From: Montifringilla adamsi
Taxonomy: Eukaryota; Chordata; Aves; Passeriformes; Passeridae
NCBI GenBank assembly: GCA_017590115.1
Contig: JAGGNK010011225.1
Location: 4,403,161-4,467,160 of the forward strand
Direction of reading: 5' to 3'
Length of the DNA: 64,000 nucleotides
The notes under the pieces were generated by a model. It was not told where the DNA came from, made no database searches, and worked only from the letters and a program-made list of their open reading frames with translations. Shown piece by piece: positions 37,342 to 48,168 of the stretch. Every line of letters begins with the position of its first letter. The stretch's first letter is position 1. The translations under genes and the position numbers were made by a program.

Positions 37342-37862
37342 TGTCGGGGTTCGCTGTTATGTGTCTCTGCCCCGACACGCGGAAAGGTGGTTCTGGGTGG
37401 CCGCGATTTCGAAGGAAGGCTCTGGACTCTTAGATTTTCGGTCTTCAGTTCTGTTTATTAATTCTTATCTACAAAGTTTTCTCTTTGCCCAGCCGAGGTC
37501 CGCTCAGCAGGACAGTCAAGTGCACTCTCCCTCGCCCACAGGGCGGCTGTGTCCTTTATAGTAAAAATTACGTGTGACATATTTACCTTTATTTTCCAAT
37601 ACTATTCACCCTTATAGACAAGTGTACCTTCACCATTAACCAATCCCCAAGTGCCAACATCACCACACAAAATGGAAGACATGAAGAAGAAAGAAGAACA
37701 CAGGACCACGCCCTGAATCCTCCATCTTGTCTTCATGACCCCCCTGTACCTATTTTTCTAAAATTTATATCTCCTTCCATAAATGTACCATTCACACCCA
37801 AGAAGCTCTCATTTCCTCATACACAGGTTCTTCTTTTGATGGATCAAAGTCAGACCACCACA
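37342..37862 (-). mobile_element. Endogenous retrovirus LTR, reverse orientation, relatively young
   Basis: A 521-bp LTR read on the reverse strand: it starts TGTGGTGGTCTGAC (37862 leftwards) and ends AACCCCGACA (37342), giving the TG...CA termini. On that strand a TATAAAG box lies at 37560-37554 and an AATAAA polyadenylation signal at 37459-37454, placing a U3 of about 300 bp, a short R, and a U5 of about 100 bp. It keeps more CpGs than the other LTRs, consistent with a younger age. Flanking 6-bp sequences (GTCAAG left, CTCTTT right) do not match, so it is not a simple solo LTR with intact target-site duplication. The length and features would fit a passerine class II-like ERV, but the family is not proven. 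Confidence 0.8.
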
Positions 37863-38053
37863 CTCTTTTGGTAGCATTCCGGGGTTTCCGAGCCCCCCAG
37901 GAGCTCCCCTGGTGTCTCTGCACATCCACAGTGGTGTGCTGAGATCCCATAGTCAAGGACTTTGTGTTCTTTGTTTTTAGCCATTGAATCTCTTCTGCTG
38001 TGTTTCACAGTCCCTGCATGAGCCTGGCCAGGTACCAGCAGCACCTTCCTCAA
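37863..38053 (-). pseudogene. Possible 3' internal remnant of the adjacent provirus
   Basis: If the LTR at 37342-37862 is the 3' LTR, the internal sequence should lie here, upstream on the reverse strand. The base just outside the LTR reads ACCAAAAGAG on that strand, loosely like a polypurine tract. A 67-codon reverse-strand frame (38053-37850) runs across it and ends inside U3, as 3' retroviral frames sometimes do. No env, pol or gag motif is visible, so this is a positional inference; the alternative is ordinary flanking DNA. Confidence 0.3.
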
Positions 38054-38195
38054 TAGTTGAATGTTTAGGCACGGGACAGAAATAGTGTAAGGGTGGGAGA
38101 ACAGAGCTGGTGAGAAGGTGTATGTGCTAGATGTGGCAGAGACTGGAAGGCTCTTAGCTGGGGCTGTGGTCTGGTGGGAAGGGAAGGAAGAATAT

Positions 38196-38300
38196 CATCA
38201 CAGAATAATAAGGGCTGGAAGGGGCCCTGGAAGGTCAACTTTTCCACCTCTGCTAAAAGCAGGGTTCATTCATATGTTAGGACAGACTGCTGCTGAATTC
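38196..38300 (-). mobile_element. CR1 LINE, short reversed 3' end
   Basis: Starts ATCACAGAATAATAAGGGCTGG on the + strand, the reversed CR1 tail, and continues through GGGGCCCTGGAAGGTCAAC and a TCCACCTCTGCTAAAAGCAG block that fits the reversed 3' UTR. It fades after about 100 bp. Confidence 0.75.
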
Positions 38301-39264
38301 TCAGAGACTACAGGATCCTCATCCAGGCTAGGGAAAGATGTACAGATCCCAAAAGGGGAAAGGCTGAATTGGATCCATGCTGCAGCTGGACATGAACAGA
38401 AATTGAGCATGTGGGGCACACATCTTTCCTAAGTGGGTTTATGAGCTGTCATGGAGCCAGCAGGGACTGACCTTTAACTTCTATGCAAGTAGAATAAGGA
38501 GGCTGGCTAAATTTATGAAAATACACTTTTGCTAATCAGTTTTGGAAAAAAAGAATTAGTGCTTTATAAGGGATAATATAATAGAGAACAAATTAAGTGT
38601 TGTGTTGTGCAGGAAGATCCCAATCCAAAAGTGGAATCTTGGAAAGTTTGCCTCTGTGGATCACCTGTTGAAAAATCATAAGCAATTTGGAGAAAAAAAA
38701 ATCCAATTCTAGGGAAAATGTAACTCTATTCTTAAATCTTGAGTGTCCCTTGGCTTCTCTTGAGGCTTCTCAAATTCACTTCAGTATCCAAATCTTTGTT
38801 TACTTGTGTTGTGCAGTCATTTTTTGAAGCTGACCAGGGTCTTGCTCAAATTAGAAGGAAATTTCTGCTTCCCTGAAGGGGAATCAGAACACATTTTGGT
38901 TAGGTATATAAAAACAGTTTAGAAGACTGCCAAAAATACAAAATATTAACTATTTTCCTGGTAATAAAGGCAGATCTTGGTAGCTCTGATGTCCTAGATT
39001 TAGTTACCACACCAAACGGATTTGAGGGGTGTAGCAACAGATCTTGAAGCATTTTTTGATACTTTCATATAACATACAAACCACTTAGCTACCATTTTAT
39101 TGTAGTCCTTTTGCCATTGTAGTAATTCTCAAATGACTTTGTCCTTAGAACTTTTCCACTCTTGCTCACATAAAACTCTCATACTTGAGAGTCCTGCAGA
39201 TGATTGCAAATGGACAAAAATGAAGGGTTTGCACACTCCCTCTGTCTTTTCTTGGGAAGCCAGA
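38301..39264. other. No gene seen
   Basis: AT-rich DNA without a recognised repeat. Short frames only. Confidence 0.5.
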
Positions 39265-39655
39265 CTGCAGAGGAAGTGGCTGTAGCCAGCCACGGGTCGG
39301 CCTCTTCTCCCAGGCAGCTAGTGACTGGATAAGAGGATATGGTCCTAATCTGCCCCAAGGGAGGTTTAGGTTGGACACCAGGAGGAATTTCTTCACAGAA
39401 AGGCTAATTAAATATTGGAATGGACTGCTCAGGGTTGGACATCAGGAGGAATTTCTTCACAGAAAAGGTGGTTAGATGTTGGAATGGGCTGCCCAGGGAG
39501 GTGCTGGAGTCACTATCCCTGGATGTGTTTAATGAAAGACTGGACGTGGCACTCAGCATCATGGTCCGGTTGCCATGGGGATGTTGGATCACAGGTTTGA
39601 CTCAATGATCTCAGATGCCCTTTCCAAGCCAATTGATTCTGCCATTCTATGGCTA
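39265..39655 (+). mobile_element. CR1 LINE 3' fragment with internal tandem duplication
   Basis: The start fits CR1 3' sequence (GGTCGGCCTCTTCTCCCAGG, a GACTGGATAAGAGGATATGG block, then CCAAGGGAGGTTTAGGTTGG). The next block, TTGGACAYCAGGAGGAATTTC to GCTGCYCAGG, appears twice in tandem (39371 and 39435, offset 64), then the element continues with GAGGTGCTGGAGTCACTATC and CTGGATGTGTTTAATG to an ATTGATTCTGCCATTCTATGG end. Only one block copy is normal in CR1. No coding sequence is kept. Confidence 0.93.
39369..39499 (+). repeat. About 64-bp tandem duplication inside CR1
   Basis: Copy one begins at 39369 and copy two at 39433. They differ at about ten positions. The second copy is closer to what is expected of CR1 (GTGGTTAGATGTTGGAATGGGCTGCCCAGG), while the first reads GGCTAATTAAATATTGGAATGGACTGCTCAGG. 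The difference shows either an old duplication or recombination between two CR1 copies. Confidence 0.85.
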
Positions 39656-42378
39656 ATATGTCTCTAAATATGCTACCCTTTTTATGAGAATGGAGTGATT
39701 ACATGCTGCAGGACTGGTCATAATGTTTAAAAGCACTAAAAAATGAAAACCTCATGTGTTTTCTTGCTTTGTAGTTAGTTGTCAAAACCAGTGCACAGTT
39801 TTATGGCTTAGATTTGGGGAATTATTGTCCATCAATTTTTAGGTTTCCATTTTTACAATTTGATGTTTTTAATTTGGAAGGGAAACAAATGGAATCTACA
39901 GTACTAAAGTTTAGCATAAATGGGTAGGATTTTCACTACTTGGAAAGTGTTAAATGCATTTTTCAGGATCAGATCTTCCTTGAAGTTTGGAAAATCTCAA
40001 TATCAAATAAAGAATTTAATTTCCAAGAATATATGTGGCAAACAATATGAACAAGGAAAATCCATATATAACTGAGCAAAGAACTTGTGCATAGTGATAG
40101 ATTTAGCTTTCATATTGATAGCAACTTTGATTAGGGAGAAGTATAATCACAGGATGAAAAATGGGGCATAAAGTGAATTATTATTAGAAATTGTATGAAT
40201 AATTGAAAATTATTATTTAATTGACATTTATTATATCTCTCAATCACATGGAAATTCACTTCTCCTGACCTCTGCTCTATCTCTTCTTTCTGTATAAACA
40301 GAGGATTAGGATTCCAGATAAAGAAACAGCCATGAACACACTCACAGTAGCAGCAATAAACTCATATAGTATTCAACAAATTGAGACAACCCCTGTTCAG
40401 TAGAGTAAGAGCTTTTATTATATAGTCAGTGTTGGCAGGTAGACATAAAATGCCTGCTCTTCCAAAGGACATGGATCAGACCTCTAATGTGCTTCAGAGA
40501 GTTCTTCCTCTGCAACCCTCGCATCTGCATCTGTGTGCTTACCTTCTAACAAGAAGAGAAGGGAAACAGAACTCCATGTAAGTAAAGGAAACATTTTTAT
40601 TTGAATTGGTATTCATCTCTTGCAAAAGTCTATGTACATTCTTGCTGGAATGTTTCTGCTTCCAAAGCAGGCAAGCAGGGCCTTTTGATTTTCACAGTGA
40701 ATTGTGATCATACCGTGATCTTTTTAAGGCATCACATGATGCAGCTACACAATCTTCCTCTCTGATCTGAAACACTTGTTGCATTAGCACATTATTACTC
40801 CACAAACCAGAATACTGCTTTCTTTAATCACTGATATTGTAATTAAAAATAAATTGAACAGTAGCTATACCTATCCTAAAAAAACTGAAGGGGTGCACAG
40901 TTTTTTTTCCAAAGCTTGTTTTCATTAAACAAAAGGACAAACAAATAGCTGTTTACTACCCCCTTTCCATTTTAAACGCAAAATGTTTCATAACAATTTT
41001 TTTTTATTTCAACATTTATTAAAATAGTTTCCTTTGCTAAAAGACTTTGTGCATTTATGTTTAAAAATTGTATTTAGTTATAGTAATGCAATGACAGCAA
41101 AAACTGACTAACTTTGCAGAAAAAAAATCTCATTTAGTCTCAGTGTTAAACATTGTATGTGTATACACCAGAAGAGAAATGCAATACCTTGATTTTCTGA
41201 AACGTATTATGTGCTTAAGGGAGGATAGCAAACGGTTTGACAAATGGGCTCATTATTAATACAATAATAGGATAAATATACCATAAAAATATAAAAATAT
41301 TATTATAGTTATTAATATTATTATATAGTTATTAATATTACTATTATAGTTATTAACATAACTATTTCTGTCTTTGTAAAAAATATTGTTATAGGCATTA
41401 AACCTAACTTTCACCCCCTCTACATCTCCCAGCTTCTTAAGGATCAGGCTTAGATACTAGGAATTGAAAGAAAAGAAACATTGAAAAATAGACTTGTTAT
41501 GCCCGGGATGGTGGAAGGGAACTAATTTGTGAAGTCACCACCTGAATTGAATTATAGCCTCCTTCTCTGCTACTGGCACTAGGCCCTCTAGTTCATAAGT
41601 GTTCACTGCTAAAAGCTACAATGTAATAATAATAGTAATAACACTAGTACTAGCACTACAAGCTTCAAATGACGTTCCCTTTGTGTTAGGTATTACAGAA
41701 ACTCAATCGAAAAATAGATGCTATTATTTCCCCCATTTCACATCAATGAGTCACAATACATTTAAGAAAATATCAAATGTTCTCCTGAGACAGGGTTTGC
41801 TACTGGACTGAGGCTCAGAGCACCCTGACTACATCTGAATGACTCTTTACTTGCACCCTGCACTTTCCCCTGTCTCCTCGACAGACGCTTCTTGTAGCAT
41901 GTGCAGGACACATGCCTTGACTTTCTTTGAGAAAGAGGGTGCAGGAAAGGGAAGAGGAGGTTGTAATCTTTGTGGTTTCACTTAAAATGGAAAAGGATTA
42001 ACCGGGTAGCTGTCGAGGATTGTGTGTAATTGTGTTTGTCCAAAGGTCCATCCACAGCATCTCATCTCCAACCAGTGATCAGTGGAAGGTGCTTATGGTG
42101 GAGTATAAGAGCAGACAAGCACACTCCAAATAGTCCCTTTGTTCTTTTAACACAATTAACATCTTCTGTATTTCCATGCCACTGGGGGTGTTTGTCTGGT
42201 TTTCCCCACACCAGAAAACATTCAATAACTTTTAAACCTCCAGGGTCCCTAAAACCCCATCAGTTCTCGTGGGAAAGAGCTGGGTATCATAAAGCTACCC
42301 TTTGTGAAGTGTGGGGGGGTTTCTTGGTTATGATTTAAAAAATTTTGTTCTGAAAGCATTGCACGCAATTTCCTTTGC
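39656..42378. other. No gene seen; AT minisatellite at 41296-41368
   Basis: AT-rich DNA without a recognised transposon. The A/T minisatellite is annotated separately. A stretch near 41708-41755 faintly recalls the ancient MIR SINE core, but not enough to call. Confidence 0.5.
41296..41368. repeat. AT-rich minisatellite, three 20-21-bp units
   Basis: AGTTATTAAT recurs at 41307, 41327 and 41348 within units of TATTATAGTTATTAATAT type. Three diverging copies. It is pure A/T apart from one G per unit and a single C or two. Confidence 0.85.
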
Positions 42379-42621
42379 TGATCGCTGTTGTTAGTGAAAG
42401 GGACACAGAACAGCTTCCTAACCTCTTCAGGGCATGATTGATTATATAGCTCTCTAACATATTTTGCCCACAGTCACTTCTGCAACAACATGATCGCTGT
42501 TGTTAGTGAAAGGGACACAGAACAGCTTCCTAACCTCTTCAGGGCATGATTGATTATATCTATATATTATATAGATATAGCTCTCTAACATATTTTGCCC
42601 GCAGTCACTTCTGCAACAACA
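42379..42621 (+). repeat. 112-bp tandem duplication with palindromic insert in copy two
   Basis: Copy one is 42379-42490 and copy two 42491-42621. Apart from one A/G difference (CCCACAG against CCCGCAG) and a 19-base insertion in copy two (42560-42578), the copies are identical. The insertion completes a perfect A/T palindrome with 12-base arms (42555-42579, centre 42567). The near-identity indicates a recent event or an assembly artefact. The unit itself carries no recognised gene or repeat family. Copy two runs directly into the CAA microsatellite. Confidence 0.95.
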
Positions 42622-42762
42622 ACAACAACAACAACCAACCAACCAACCAAACAAACAAAACCAAACAAAAAAACCCCAGCAAACAAAAAAAAAAAAAAAA
42701 CCAAAAAAAAAAACCCCAAAAAAAAAAAAAAAAAAAAAAAAACAACCACCCCAAAAACCCAT
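42613..42762. repeat. (CAA)n / (CCAA)n / poly-A low-complexity tract
   Basis: Six CAA units grow out of the CTGCAACAACA end of the preceding duplication, then CCAA units, AAAC units and long A runs (the longest 26 A at about 42717-42742). Reading frames through this tract are runs of Asn/Thr/Lys or Phe/Gly and are artefacts. Confidence 0.95.
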
Positions 42763-45700
42763 CGCATTCTGATAATCCTTATCTTTCTATTACTTTTTTC
42801 TTTATTCTCTTCCTTGAGCAATTTGAACTTCACAAGTCTCCAGTTTGCTCACTTTTCTGGTTGTCATGGTCTCTCTGAGTGGGAGCCCTGTTTCTTGGAA
42901 ATGCAATATTGCTTGCTCTTCCTAACATCTGCTGGCTCAGCATCATCTGCAAGGTTGTTAACCGTGCATGCTGTCCTATCATAGAGATGGTTTATAGGGA
43001 GAATCAAAGCTGTTCAGTCACTTTTCCTCCTCTCCTAATGATTTTCAAAGATTCAGAAAGTGTTTTCTTTTATCTTTCTCAAATACATCGACATTTAAAG
43101 TTGTTTCAGGTGATTCTCTTGGTAGTCTGCAGTGGAATATTAAAATGCTTCCATATGTTGGAAGGCATTTCTATTTTATCTAACACCCAGTTGCAATTTT
43201 TATTGTAATAAAGATGAAGGTGATGGAGGACAGCCTTTCTGTTGACTAAAGGTTTGGATGTGGCTTGTCTTTCTGAGGTATATTGCCTGAGAAATTCAGT
43301 AGAATGTAAAAATATATTTCAGATCCTATATTAGAAAGCGGGCTCATACTCCATACCAGTATCATACGCTCAGTTTAAAGTGTGTTATATTTGTTATATC
43401 TGTTTCATAGGAAAAAAAAGAATAATTTACTGCATTAGATTGGAAAAAGAAAAGGTATCTTGAACTAAAAGAGCTCAAACAATTGAAATAAAATTATTGA
43501 TGCATATTAAAAAAGAAAAATATATAAGAAAAATATTAGAAGAAAAAATAAAATAAATAAACATTAATAAAATATTATAAGAAAAAATATTATAAAATGA
43601 GAGACATGTTTCCTTAAAATATTCTTTGAATGTCCTTTATTCTTCTTGTACTCATCCATTTGTTTTATATTATAAAAGGATCTTCTAACTATTAGAGTAA
43701 ACTTACTGATTGCTACTCAATGTTCACATGATCTTCCACCAACAGAATTAAGTTCTGGCACAAAGAGCTTCTCCCTTTTGTTTATTGCCCTTATATTTTA
43801 GTTTTCTGCCAGCCTGTATCTTCTTAGGCTCAAACCAATTTCTCAAGAAATAGAATAGAAAGGAGATCCTGGTATGTTACTAAATACATATAACAAAAAA
43901 TAGATGAATTTAAATGGGTGACCAGAATTATAGCAATATTCTAGATGAGCTTGTTCATAATAGTATTTGAAGAAGAAAACTGGAAATAGTTTGCCTGATA
44001 CATCTTAACATTTTACTTGCCTCTTCTATAGCTTCTCTAAGCTGGTGGTTCACAGTTTGACTAACCACAGACATTTTCTTTGCCCTACAGTTAGTTTCTG
44101 AGGTTTTTGCTGTTGGTTCACCAATAAATGATGGGAAACTGCTGTACTTTGACATTCAACATATTGTTGCATTTCTATTCATCTATTGTCTAACCCTTGC
44201 AGTTTATTTTGTTCCATTTCTGTGCTTTGACAAAGTGTTCCTGGTGACTCTTAAGACTTTCTCCTAGCCCTTGCTGTCCTGGCAGATCAGAGCAAAAAAT
44301 TGCTCTTTCCCCTGAGGACCAAGGAAGCAGCTTGGAATGTTCCACTCTAATCTGAAAATCTAGGCCTCTCACATTCGTTCCCTTTGATTTTGACCTCTAT
44401 TTTTTCTTTTCTCCTTTAATTTCTTCCCAAATCCAAAGTTCTACCCCATGACTTCCCCAGAACAAGATGAAAACAAAGCAAGTACTCAAAAATATATCAG
44501 GCTTTCTGTGGGCTGCACTGTGCCTAGAATTGGCAGGAAGGTGATTTCTAGGAGCACAGGAAGTTTCACATTCATTGTTGTTGTTCTGAGAAGCACCAAG
44601 GAAGAGCCAGAGTAGAGAGGGTGAGCAATAGCAGAGGGTGGTGGTAGTGCAGGCAGGGTTCTGTTCTCCCAGTCAGGTTACAGCCCCCCCATATCTGAGC
44701 AGGATGGGTCATAGCAGGGTGCCACCAAAGCAGACTGATTCAAGAGGCCCACTGTCCCATCAGGGATTGCAGTCAGGAGGAGGTGCATCCAGAAAAAGAG
44801 AAGGCAGGGCAGAAGACAAGTCAACAGGTCTGAAGTCGATCCAGAGAAAGAGCCAGAAACAGGGAGTAAGACACCTACAACTACAGGTATCACAGACAAA
44901 GTGGAGTAAACAACTGCCATAGCAGATCCAGGAGTTTTTTAAGGAATTAAAAAAACCCCAAAAGACGAGATAATAGATCTCTTAGTCTATTTGATGAGTA
45001 CATGGTGGCTTCCCTTGCAGGTCTGTGTCTACCAAAACCTATGCAGTCTACACACAGGTGGTTTTGTCTTGTGTTCGTTCACTAATCAACAGATTCAGAA
45101 TTTGCTGCCGAGCTTTGGTTTAGCTCAATTTTTACCGAAATTTAACAACAATCCTGTGTTAGTTTTTGCTAGCAGGTTCCTGACAGAAAATTCAAAAGAT
45201 CAATTTCAGTTGATCATCCACTGTTGGAGCCCTGGTATTACAACAATCCAAGACAAAGTATCTGCAGCCTGTAAAGCATTAATAATTTAAGGTATGTTTT
45301 TCATCTGCAAAAGCATCACAGCTCAGTGTAGAACTCAGGGCCTAAGCCTGAGCAAAATGGAATTTCAGGTCCAATCTGCAGAGCTTGTGTGGATGGAGAG
45401 CCCAAGTGAGGTTGGTCAAAGCAATTAAAGCAATTTAAGCCTATTTGTGCATTCATGGCCCTGCATTTATGTATGACCTAAAAAATCTTCTAAAATTCTT
45501 CAAGCAACCAACTCAAAATACTGCATATATTCTAGAGCAAACGCTGGCTGAAGTCACCACTCACTTCTTGGTTTTACATGTGATGTAAAAGTATGCTGTA
45601 TTCCAAAGTGTGCTGTAGCAAGGGATTTCAAACCACAGTCAACTGCGGTAGCCAAAAGAGTTTTAGTAGACCTTGCAGCTCAGTCAGCTGTAAATACACA

Positions 45701-47255
45701 TGGCGTCGCAGGATCTTCCTCTGAGTTAATTTTGATCTGGTCGGATGCAAGACACTTCCCACTCAGAAGCTATGCAGGTGCAATGCACTGGGAGTAATGG
45801 CAAAGCAATTTATCTGTGAATGATAAACTAGTGTGGAAGTAATTTTCTTTCTGAAAGTATTCCCTCCTCTAAAAGATGCTAACACTAGATTTTCCAGTCT
45901 AGTAAATAAAGGAAGACAAGGTGCTCATTAAAAGCAATGCTCCTTTCACCTTGGCCATATGCTGTTTATAAGCAACTGTAGTGTACTATTATGCCAGTGA
46001 CAGCAGTAAATCCTTGGAGAAATGTTCCTGTGAAAACACAGTCCGCCTGTGTCTGCAAGACTGACAATCACCACAGTGATTAACATAGAGATACCCTTAT
46101 GCTAATCCCTCAGTACAATTTTTTATTGCCTTAGTCTGTCTCCAACTCTGGATAAACTTTGCTTATATATTTGTCTGAAAGAAAATAAGTAAAACCAATA
46201 ATGTCTTAAAAAAAGAAGTGTTCCATTTCTAAAAGGAAGAAAGTCAGGAGAGTGCTGTGATTTCAGCTTTACCAGGCAGCTGATGGAATAATTTCTGCAT
46301 GTTGTAGGATCCACGTGCAGAGTACAGCACAGTAAGCAATATCTTAGGGTGACAGATAACTTATGTTGTTTGGCTCAGCATCAGCTGAGAATTGTGATTC
46401 TTAGCTGGCTGGCCAATTAGAGTAAGCATATTTCTGAGTGGCCAGCTCACACCTTCCAGACTGTCAGCACATCAAGACACTTATCTGTTTTCCATTTCCT
46501 GCTGCTTCAGAAAGTGCATGTGTAGGATCTTGTCTCTGTGCAGGTCTGTCATGGTTTTGCAGGCAAGTGAGCCTGTCAGTCCACACAATACTAGGTTAAA
46601 AAGCCTTTTTTTTTTTGGTGTGTGTGTGTGTTATTTGGATAGGGAAAAGGGACAGCAGATTTGGGGGAAGGGAAGAAGGAAAACATACTAGTAAAAAAGA
46701 TGGTGCTGCCCACTTTGGATAAATTAAATATGTTTAAAAGTTCACCCACTTGTTCTATTTGACAGGTGTGGGCTAAATTCATGCAATTGTCCCTTCATTA
46801 GCTATAGATGGGTGACAAACAGGCACCATTTATTTCAGAGTAAAATAATTTCAATCTTTAGATAAAATGAGGAAACAGAATATATCTTATCCTGCCTTTC
46901 TGAAAAATTTCAGCCATTCCACTTATAATATTAGAAGATCATTTCCCTTCATAATTGCAAATCTTTCATATTGATTAATTCTTTTTTCTTGTAAAGAAAG
47001 CAGTTTTATCATATGGAAATGGTAGAGAAATTATCATTTTGCCACTCTTTAAATGTTAAAATGCATGCATTGCTATAAATATGGCAGCCACAGACCTGGT
47101 CTAGTGCAGTGAGTTTTACAATTCAGCTCAGGTGTTCTTAATACATTCAGTGATACTTTAAGCAATCAGCTTTACATGGCCTACAATATTCTTGTGCATG
47201 GAGAAGAAAGATTACTATTTTAGAACTTGCAAAAGCAATAGCTGATGGGAAGATG
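42763..47255. other. 4.5 kb without a gene; GC-richer unclassified patch and simple repeats
   Basis: 43483-43600 is A/T-only-like sequence with AATATTATAA units. 44570-44940 is purine-rich and GC-richer, with frames of about 80-94 codons on both strands; it has the look of a degraded interspersed repeat but I cannot name it. A T run followed by (TG)n lies at 46606-46632. No gene-like frame is seen. Confidence 0.4.
46606..46632. repeat. Poly-T and (TG)n microsatellite
   Basis: Eleven Ts followed by GG and about seven TG units. Confidence 0.9.
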
Positions 47256-47762
47256 TCACAGAATCATGGAATCATAGGATGGTTTGGGTTGGAAGGTACC
47301 TTATGTTCACAGGGACACCTTCCACTAGACCAGGTTACTCAGAGTCCCACCTGTCCTGGCCTCAAACACTAACAGGGAGGGGCATTCACAGTTTCTCTGT
47401 GCCTCACCACTCACCACCCCCACAGTAAAGAATTTCTTCCTAGGTGCTAATGTAAACCTACCTTCTTTCAGTTTGAAGCCATTGTCCATTTTCCTAACAC
47501 TGCATGCCCCTGTAAAAAGTCCCTCTCCAGCTTTCTTGTTGGCCACATTTAAGTACTGGAAGATATTCTAACGTTTCCCCTGTGCCTTCTCTTCTCCGGG
47601 CTGAACAGCCCCAGCTCTCTCAGCCTGTGCTGACAGGAGAGGTTCTCCAACTCTCTGATATCTTCATGGCCCTCCTCTGGACTTGCTCCACCAGTTCCAT
47701 GTGCTTCTTATGTTGGGAGCCTGAGAGGTGGACACAGCACCCCAGGTGGGTTCTCACAAGAG
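47256..47762 (-). mobile_element. CR1 LINE, reversed 3' end
   Basis: The + strand starts TCACAGAATCATGGAATCATAGG (reversed octamer tail), then GGTTTGGGTTGGAAGGTACC, CACAGTAAAGAATTTCTTCC, GGGCTGAACAGCCCCAGCTC and TGGCCCTCCTCTGGACTTGC, all standard reversed CR1 landmarks in the right order, ending near the C-terminus of ORF2. About 500 bp, 5'-truncated, no usable coding sequence. It is of moderate age. Confidence 0.95.
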
Positions 47763-47825
47763 GGAAGATATCCTCTAGCTGCCCTCCCCTACAGTTTTCA
47801 TTTCCTCAGCATTTGAATATACACC

Positions 47826-47875
47826 TTCTGCCATCCATTATGCCTTATCTGCATTTGGCATAATGGATGGCAGAA
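47826..47875. repeat. Perfect inverted repeat: 19-bp stem, 12-base loop
   Basis: TTCTGCCATCCATTATGCC (47826-47844) is the exact reverse complement of 47857-47875, with loop TTATCTGCATTT. It sits in the 200-bp spacer between a reverse-strand CR1 and a forward-strand CR1 whose 5'-truncated ends face each other. No transposon inverted terminal repeats or coding sequence accompany it. It could arise from a template-switch event, or be a small hairpin-forming element. Confidence 0.9.
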
Positions 47876-47964
47876 ACCTCTGTCAGGACAGAGAAGGTAG
47901 GAATGTGTATGTAGGTGTAGACAAAAGATGTAGTATATAAATGAAAAAAAATGGGGGAAAATGT

Positions 47965-48168
47965 CATGATCTATGTGGTTAAGCACTGGAACAGACTGGC
48001 CAGAGAGCTGATGGAATCTCTGCCCTTGGAGGTTTTCAAGAATGAGCAGGGCAAGGCCCCAGACAAGCTGATTTAACTTAGGAGGTCAGACTGCTTGGTG
48101 ACGGGGTCAGACTGGATGGCCTCTGGAGGTCACTTCCAGCCCAAGACTCCTGCTGATTTTTATGAATC
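47965..48168 (+). mobile_element. CR1 LINE 3' fragment, old
   Basis: Forward CR1 3' UTR: GGTTAAGCACTGGAACAGAC, then TGATGGAATCTCTGCCCTTG, a GTCAGACTGGATGGCCTCTG block and a TCACTTCCAGCCC end, without clear octamers. About 200 bp. It is oriented opposite to the CR1 immediately to its left. Confidence 0.8.

Noticed and set aside
37336..37957. GTCAAG at 37336-37341 and again at 37952-37957 as a target-site duplication around the LTR
   Set aside because: The right copy lies 90 bases outside the LTR edge and the implied element end has no TG/CA terminus; a 6-base match over this distance is easily chance.
41708..41755. Faint similarity to the core of the ancient MIR SINE (CTATTATTTCCCCCATTTCACA)
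   Set aside because: Only about 25 bases resemble it and the flanking tRNA-like and 3' parts are absent.
42454..42984. Frames rich in Asn/Thr/Lys (forward) or Phe/Gly (reverse) of 80-129 codons
   Set aside because: They are translations of the CAA and poly-A tract and the tandem duplication, not genes.
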